DNA of 64,000 nt from positions 503,501 to 567,500 of the forward strand of contig NC_088101.1 in the NCBI RefSeq assembly GCF_036370855.1, read 5' to 3'. This stretch comes from Dromaius novaehollandiae (lineage: Eukaryota > Chordata > Aves > Casuariiformes > Dromaiidae). This document shows, in pieces, positions 56,526 to 64,000 of this stretch. The notes beneath the pieces are model-generated. The model was not told where the DNA came from and did no database searches. It worked only from the letters and a program-made list of their open reading frames with translations. Each line of letters begins with the position of its first letter. Positions within the stretch are counted from its first letter, which is position 1. The position numbers and the translations under genes were made by a program.

Positions 56526-59500
56526 AGGCGTTGTGGTTAGGAGTGGGAGGGCTGGAAGGACACAGCGCTGGGAGGACACAGAGTCTCTGCTCTGGGGCAT
56601 GGCCTAGGCATGCCCTGGGGCTGGGAGTGCACTGGGGCTGGGGCTTGAAGGGGGTCAGCGGGCACTTGGAAGGCACTGGGACATATGGGTCAAAGACCCC
56701 TGGGGCACCCATAGGAGTGGGAAGGCCCTGGGACACACAGGAGAGGGAGAGCGTACGGACCCTGTGCTCGGCAGTGAGGGGTAATGGCAACTGTGGGGCT
56801 GGAGACACTGAAAGAGGTGGGGAGGGATGCTCCAGCACCTGCAGGCTTGGGGAGGGGACAGGCATCTCCAGTGGCACCACCGGGAGTGGAGAAGGGACAG
56901 GACCTCTCCCTTGGTGTGCTGGGGGGGTGTGAGGTTAAGGCGCCTGAACACTGTCCCTGGCAAGCAAGTCTGTGCTGGTTCCCCCCACCCCAGGTCCCCG
57001 TGGGGTCACTTATCCCTGTCATTTCCATGGGGAGCCCCCCCAAAATGTGCAGTAGTTGTCAATTAATCAAGCACTGCTTGTGTGGTCCACAGAGTGGTGT
57101 TGACCTCTTACAAGAAGAGGACCATGATCACAGCGTGAAAAGCTTTAACATGAGGGCTGTGCAGTGGGGCAGCAGTGCGTGTGGGTGCATGGCTGTAATT
57201 CCAGCATTCCCTGTTTTTCCCTGCTTGACTTCGCCTTGTTAGATTTGTGCTTTGATTGCAGAGGGTCTTGGGCAACACAGGGAAGTTGGAAACATGCATG
57301 CAGTGCCATGATGAATATCATGTGGTTGTTAAAGCCACGGCACCTCTCTCATCATAAAGTCACATAAGATACCTTGTGCTGAGCTATGAATGCATTGCTG
57401 ACAAGAGAAAGAGAAAACTAAAACACCCTCAGCAATAAAAACAACCTGCCTGCATCTGATGTCCCAGGAATCAGGCCAGTGGGAGCTGGAAAGGCTTGGC
57501 ACGCTGCCCTGCCAGCTTGACTGGGTGTCTCAGCAGTGCTGTGCTTCAAAGAATATCATCTGTTAGATACTGATAACATCGGTTAGATTCGCAAAGCCCG
57601 GGGACTAGCTTTATACAGTAAGGAGGATTCTGGCTTTGGAACTGTTTTTATTCAGTTTCCTAAAATCTAGAGCACAGGCTTCCCCCTGAATGGCCTGTGC
57701 TTGTGTATGTGAGCTTGGGTATAGATCCATCAGGTGTCCTGATATATCCCATGTGTGTATATACGCAGACATCATGTGCATCCATAACCCTTCGATTCTC
57801 TGGGTCAGCCTCCAGGTTCTTCCAAGCATGGCTCTTCTTTTTCTGTGTGTTTCTGACAGTGTCCCCTGTCTGCCTGGCATTATAGTGGGATTATTTTATC
57901 ATCTCCTGAATATGATATTGTTCCTCCAGGTAACCGCTGAAGGCTGACTGCAGTGTTAGATTTGCAATCAGAGCACACTTTTGAAGTTCACCCCATTGCA
58001 AGATATGTTTCATGTAAAACCTTCCGGCCTAGATATTTTAAGCAAGATGCCTAATCGGGATGTTTCAAGGCTGGTTGAGCATGTAAAGTGGTATTTCTCT
58101 CTGCTTTGTCTCCTTCCTCATCTTTGCCCAAACTTTTGCCCCACCCTTGCCTGCTAACTAAGTAGCTTGAGAAGGGAGCATCTTTCTCTTATCTTGTTAT
58201 TGGTGGGGTGGTTGCTGGATTTGCCACCATTGGGGGATCTTTAGCTTCCAGAGAGATTTCTGGGGGGGAAGGAGTATCAGGGAGTTAAATACTGGCAAGT
58301 TAGGCCAGGCTGGGTTGCCTCATTGCTTGAAGCTGTGATTTATCACAGAAAAAGGAACTAGAGGAGGGGGCAGAAAGGAAAAAAGAGGGTGTTGTTTGGA
58401 TAGGAGTTATGTGTTGAGTTGTGCATTTCTCAGGTTTGTGTGACTAAATAATCATGCACAAAGTTCTTGCACAGAGCTGTATAAAAAAAACTAAACCAAG
58501 TAAGAGTTTTCTGACCCTACTGAGGAGGGGAAAGGCAGACAAACTTTCTCCTGAACAACTCCTGCACAGCAAGCATAAGATGGATATGCACCGTCACCAT
58601 GTCACTTTGGAGAATAGCTCCCCCAAAAGCCAGTCTTCCACACTCATTTATCTTTCAGTGAGTTAATTTACGTGCTTATTAACAATCTCTGTTTGGTGCA
58701 CATGATCCCGGATAAACAGGGGAACAGGACCATTTTGATTTAACATTGCTTCAGTTGCCTCTAGGCAACAGTAACATTAACTCATTCTCTGGGTAGCTGG
58801 GCAGAGCTGCAGTTTATAGGCAACACTGGGAAACTCTGGTCATGATGGAATAACAGAGAGCCACTTCCCCCTTGGCCATGGATAGTGAATGGGCCTTTGT
58901 CCTAGCTTTTGGCACTAACTTGCCTACCCCCAACCCATCCACGCATCTCTAGTCTGTGTCAGAGGTGCTTTGAGTCTAGTCTTCTTACCTTGCTGGAGAG
59001 TATGTGGTAGATCCTCTGATTTTGCTCACAGTTTAATTCTGCTCTTCTTCTCATTCTCCAATGTCCCTCTTGTTTCTCTGCCCATAGGTCAAACAAATGC
59101 ATGGGGAAGTATCTAAGCACCCCTCACGTGCGATATATTCCCAGATAGGCATGGGCAAGGGCAGAGGCAACAGGGGCACAAGAGGATGAGTGGGCTTGGT
59201 GATAATGGCTCCCCAGCCAGGCATAAACAAAGTCTGGAGGCTCTTTAGCCTGGAGAAACAGCTGAGAGAGCAGATCCACAGAGGTCCATCACAAAAACCT
59301 CACCTTTTTTTCTTTTTTCATATGGCTTCCAGAAGAGTTTTGCAAACCAAAGGGCTGGAGATAGCTGAAGCTAGCGTCAGAAACTCTCTGAACTTTGGAT
59401 GCCTATTTGAACAGTGCCCACGCTTCGAAGCCCTGTTTTCTGTCCCAGATGCTTCCTCCTGATGTTGCAGAGGAAAAGTAATGGGAAAGTAATCTGCAAG

Positions 59501-62500
59501 TGCTTGAATAAGTCTCAACACGATACTGGTATTTTAACTTTGTGCCAGTCCAGCCTTCTTAGTGCTGACAGCATTTCATTTCATTTATTCAAATTTCCTT
59601 CCACTGAGGATATTTAGCTTTGCTTTATTTGAATAAAATTTTACCTACAGGTCTTCACAGAAGAAAAGGGAGAGTGAAAGAAAAGAGACTTTAAATTAAA
59701 GAAGGAAGGATATCTTGCAGCTCTGTTCCTGGCAAGATGGGCTATCTATTAGAAAATACCCATTTTCTTCCATAAATTATTAAGAACTGGAGGCAAGGAA
59801 GTTAATAATTATTCAGAGAGCTTTTTAATAGGCTTTGTATCCTGTTAATGCACTTCTGATATGAATGCTGAGTCACTGGTAAAGAAAACTGCAGTGCTAT
59901 TTGCATATCTTTTAGAAGTTATCTCCTTGTTAACATCAGGTAGCTGATTAATAAACATGGAAGAGAATAAAGATCCCAGCATATGGCCTGCAGGGAGCAA
60001 TACATAATTAGAAGTTACATTCCTACAGAGAAGGTCTGTTTCTGCCTTATGCTCAGTGAAATAACCCTCTGAGCTTGGAAGCTAGAATTTATTTGAACTT
60101 CAGTCACTTCTCTAAGTAATTGTGTAGGATTCTCTGAAAGAAAAAAGCTATTTTGGTGAGTTCATAATAACTCCATATTCTTCTGCTAACCAGTGGTTAG
60201 ATACTAGCAAGGCTGTGACCCAACACATGGAGATTTTGTGACTGTGAGATGTTAAGAGCAGCAGAACTGACTAAAGGCAGATATCACACCAGAAGTGCCT
60301 CTCTGTGTTGTCTTGCCAGGAAGAAAAGCCACACATGAGTCTAAAGTTTGGCCCAGAGGAGAAAAGGCATAGTTTAGAGCCTTAGTGTTCATGAAATAAG
60401 ATGGTGATTGTATAAGAAGGAGTGACTAAGTATTCAAGTATTTACCACTGCTTCCAGCTGGAAAGCCACTTCAAAGCTAGCCTGTAGTTTAGCTGCATTT
60501 GGAAAGAAACAAAATAAAACAAGGTGCAGAGCAAAGCCTTTAGGGCTGAAACCCTTCCAGTGCTCATTAGTCTTGCCACTGCTTCTGTGAATACCAGTCC
60601 TTGTACTACTGAGATGGACCTGCTGCAAAGATTGGCCATCATAATGTCTGTTCTCAAGTGCTGGTGACAGGAAGGTGAGGTCTTCTTAGGGTCCTACCTG
60701 CTTAGGTCATCCACAGCTCCTTGGGTGCTTTGCTTGCTGGAGATGTTTGACTGCTTGGGTCTGCCTGTGGGAGTGTTTCCTATCTTAAAGCTGTCGAAGT
60801 CAGCAAGGTGAGCAAAGACCTACTGCTAAAACTCCCCAGGTAACCCAGCTGCATTGGACTGAATTGGATAGCTGGAAGATGGCAGCTTCTGGCACAATGC
60901 CTTGGGGTGGATGGTCCCAACTTATTCCAGGATGAGAGTGTTTATTCCTGATCTCCCCCAACTATGTTAAGCAGAACAGGAACAGTTTTTATATAGAGTC
61001 AGTAATGGGTAAGTCTTAGATAAAATAGCTAGTGATTATTGCAGACATCAACAAACTGTGCAGCAAAGAGTTTGGTTGACTATGGAATGGATTCAACACC
61101 AAGAAAAGCTTTTAGACAAAGAATGACAGATGTGCACCATCTGCTGTTCCTTTTTAAAAACTGAGTCCCCTGTGAAAAACATAGCTTACCCCACTCTTGG
61201 CATTCCTCTGAAAGGAAATGTGTTGAAGATGTGGACTGTGACTTCTCCATCTTTGGGAGTCTCCAAGACTTGGCAAGATAAAGCTACAACTGCTTTGATC
61301 TAGTGCTGGTGATAGCCCTGGTCCAAGTGGGAGGTTGGACTAGAGACCCTGGAGGCCCTGTCCAGCCAGCATTGCCATCGGTCTATGTCCCTGTTCCCGA
61401 AATCCATTCAGAGCTTTCATCTGGTGATTAATGTTGCATTTAGTTACATGGCCTATCCTCTTGACATTGATGGGCGCTGGGCACTAGGAGGGTGGAGACT
61501 TCCCGTGAGGGAAAGTCCAAAACTCATGTCTGTGCTAAGAACTTTTACCAGTATCGTTTTGCAGCATTTCAATACCAGCAAAGCCCTGGAGGTGCAGCTT
61601 GCACAGGCATTAAGAACATATGTGGTGGTGCCGTTTTTTCCCATTATTTGAATTAGTATTGGCTTTGTTCGGAAAGAGGGTTTGGCACATGGCACACGTG
61701 TGCCAGAATGGATGCCCCAAAGGTGAAGGGACAGCAAGTTGTCAATCTTTGTTAGCTCCATAGGAACATGACAGTGAGACACAGGCAGTTTCTGTGAGTG
61801 TAGAAATGCCTTCATTGCAGTGCAGAGTGCATCAGTAAGTTCTTTCCTCTTCTACCACTTGGAAAAATCAGGTGGGGATCTGGGGTATAAACCCTAGCAG
61901 AGTTCTCTGGTATATGGATGTTGTGTTTAGCCTCTGCTTTTTCCTTCATATGTGTACTAAAGCAGTGGTCAGCTGATTCATGGAAAGCATTTAAATTAAT
62001 GGATAAACATCTACTCTGGGCATTTCCTGGTGTTCCAGAAAGTAAGGCTGCTGAGCCTACTAAAAACCCACAATTTTTTGTGAAGATTGGACAAGGGGAA
62101 GCTGTTTTGCACACTTGCGTAGTGAAATGAGGTCTCTGCTCACAGGGAGTCAGGCTGATTATCAGCTCTGTCCAAGGTCAAGAGCGGCATGGGTTTAGGT
62201 GCCAGGGCAAGGTGGGAACAGCCTAGGAGTCACCAAGTTTATATATGGGGAAAAATAATTAGAGTTGTGGAGGAAGAAATCATCGGGGCTATTAAACATG
62301 AGGGTTCCCACTCAAACAGGGCCTGAGCAGCAGGGTCCTGTGGGGTGGCAGGTGACATGAGGGAAGTCTGGCTATGCATCTGTGCTGTTTTGCTCTTCCC
62401 TGGACCATTGCTGCCAGCCTGTCTTGGAGAGACGAGGCTGGTGAGAAGAACGCTACAGCTCCCCATAATCTCTAGTTAATGTCTCCTGTCATGCAGGGGA

Positions 62501-64000
62501 GGATGGTTATCTCCACAGAACAGTGGGAAGTAGTGGCACAGTGCAGTTGGCTTGCCGAAGCTGCTGCAGGCAGCCTGTGACAAGGCACGTTACTTGGGCA
62601 CATTGCAGTCTGTGTCCTACCACTGTACTTGTGCTGTGCATGTGAGTCTCTGGCCACATATACAGGAGGGTGCTTTCCCTCCTGAGTAATTACTGAGGTA
62701 AAAGCAAGCACCACTGTAGAAGGAGCATAGCACAGGACGAGGAAAAATGTGTCTGAGCTCATTTCAACACATCAGCCCAGGGGTGATACTGCTGAAAGCC
62801 TCTTTTCTGTGCTCTTTCCTGAGTTGGTGGAGGGCCCCCCTGCTTCTGCTGAGACCAGGAATGCCTTGCAAATGGCTTAGCACTTGCTGTTTGGTCATTT
62901 TTCCCAACTTGAACCTGGCACTGCAGCAAGGCAGAAAAAGGGCAGAGGGGAGAGAAGTGATCTCCATGGCTGTTTTAGTGCCCCTGACAATGATTCCTAT
63001 AGGGAAGAAGTCAGCAGCACTGAGCAGACTAATAACCTTCTGGTAGAAGTCTAGTTTGTTGTGCGGGAGGGATTGGTTCCAGCTGACAAGCTGTCTCCCT
63101 GGCTGGGAACAGAGCTCTGAGTTGTGGCTGTGGCATTGCCTCTAATTTTGGCAGACTCCTTCAGGCTGTTTCCATAAGGGCTGGGTTCAAAGGTTCACAG
63201 AAAGATGTGGAGGAAGCTCCTCATCTCATCAAATTCCCTCACTATGCTGTCAGTTGTGTTCCCACCCTGATGCCAAATAAAAGATTGCTCCGGGGGTCCT
63301 ATCTGTCACACACAGCCCGTGAATCATTCATTTCAGTCGTGCTCCTGCATTTGCAATACCACGTAGCCTGAAAGGCAAGATCCAGGCCTCAGGGATTCAA
63401 TTATGTACAAGCTGCTCAGTCTCTCATTCCTTGATTCCTCTGGGCCCATTCATTTTGCTCCATCCTGTGCTGTTCTTTGCCATATCTGCCACAGATGGCA
63501 ATTTATTCTCTCCTGTTTCCCATGTGAACCCCATCTATCACCTGCCTGCTTTTGAAATTAATTTACTGACTGGCCAGCTGCCCACTTTGTGTCCCTGGCT
63601 CTCTTCCATCTGTGCATAAAGTGTGTGGGGGTACTCTCCCACGGGGGTGAACATCTCACGGCATCTACATGTGCTGCTTCATACCATGGCCTTGAGGAGC
63701 CTTGCCCACCTGTGGGCAGTGCTGCTGGGTGGGAACCCCGCACATGCTGTGGGATGGGTGGGAAAGCGCTACTGTGAGTGACCCACATGCTCCTGGAAGA
63801 TCTGCTCTTGCCACCAGTCACCATCACCGCACGAAGCTGCACCCTCCCGCCTGGTGGAGAAATGTGGGTGGGCCACTGTGAACTGGTCTTGGAAAAGGGC
63901 TTTAGCAGTTCCTGGAGCCTCCAGAATGGTCCTGCAGGGGTGTCCTAAGGCACAGAAAGCAACGGGGTCTTCTTTTCCTCTCTCCTCCAGAAGTCTTTTT
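56526..64000. other. Non-coding interval from SPINK2 to the window end
   Basis: No coding exon is recognised. A short CR1-like tail (AGGTTGGACTAGAGACCCTGG region, 61290-61380) is the only repeat suspected. By synteny with mammals REST should lie further right, but none of its zinc-finger or N-terminal sequence is present here. Confidence 0.45.

Overview
The window is a piece of a bird nuclear genome. CR1 non-LTR retrotransposon copies with avian-type 3' ends, two solo LTRs, CpG-island promoters and GT-AG introns all point that way. Four genes can be assembled exon by exon: ARL9 (+), SPMAP2L/THEGL (+), HOPX (-) and SPINK2 (-). To my knowledge this is the same order and orientation as ARL9-THEGL-HOPX-SPINK2 on human 4q12. 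Synteny and protein motifs separate ARL9 from its paralogue ARL10. The exact bird species cannot be told from the sequence.

Layout. 1-455: 5' part of a CR1 copy (minus orientation) running into the ARL9 CpG island. 686-5407: ARL9, four coding exons, 226 aa, with a likely poly(A) signal at 6463. 9171-15440: SPMAP2L; five secure 3' exons, one probable upstream exon and one speculative one. Its 5' end was not found. 16999-20217: HOPX, convergent with SPMAP2L, with two coding exons, a short non-coding first exon and a TATA box. 20.2-49.4 kb: about 29 kb without recognised coding sequence, holding two solo LTRs of one family in opposite orientation (25844-26581 and 32448-33186) and three CR1 fragments. 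49.48-50.05 kb: an orphan CpG island with a duplicated 39-bp block of MYB-type sites, just past the SPINK2 3' end. 50238-56151: SPINK2, four tiny coding exons, 80 aa, with an old 1.5-kb CR1 relic in intron 3, a GC-rich degenerate minisatellite in intron 1 and a second minisatellite upstream. 56.5-64 kb: no coding sequence recognised. REST is the expected next gene but is not reached.

Biology. SPMAP2L and SPINK2 are known as male germ-line genes (sperm microtubule-associated protein; acrosomal Kazal inhibitor). HOPX is a DNA-binding-deficient homeodomain cofactor of heart, lung and stem cells. ARL9 is a poorly studied ARF-like GTPase. The SPINK2 island and the orphan island both carry AACGG/CCGTT MYB-type sites, which suggests a shared A-MYB (MYBL1) meiotic input. 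The orphan island is the best candidate here for an undescribed transcript, such as a germ-line lncRNA or piRNA precursor.
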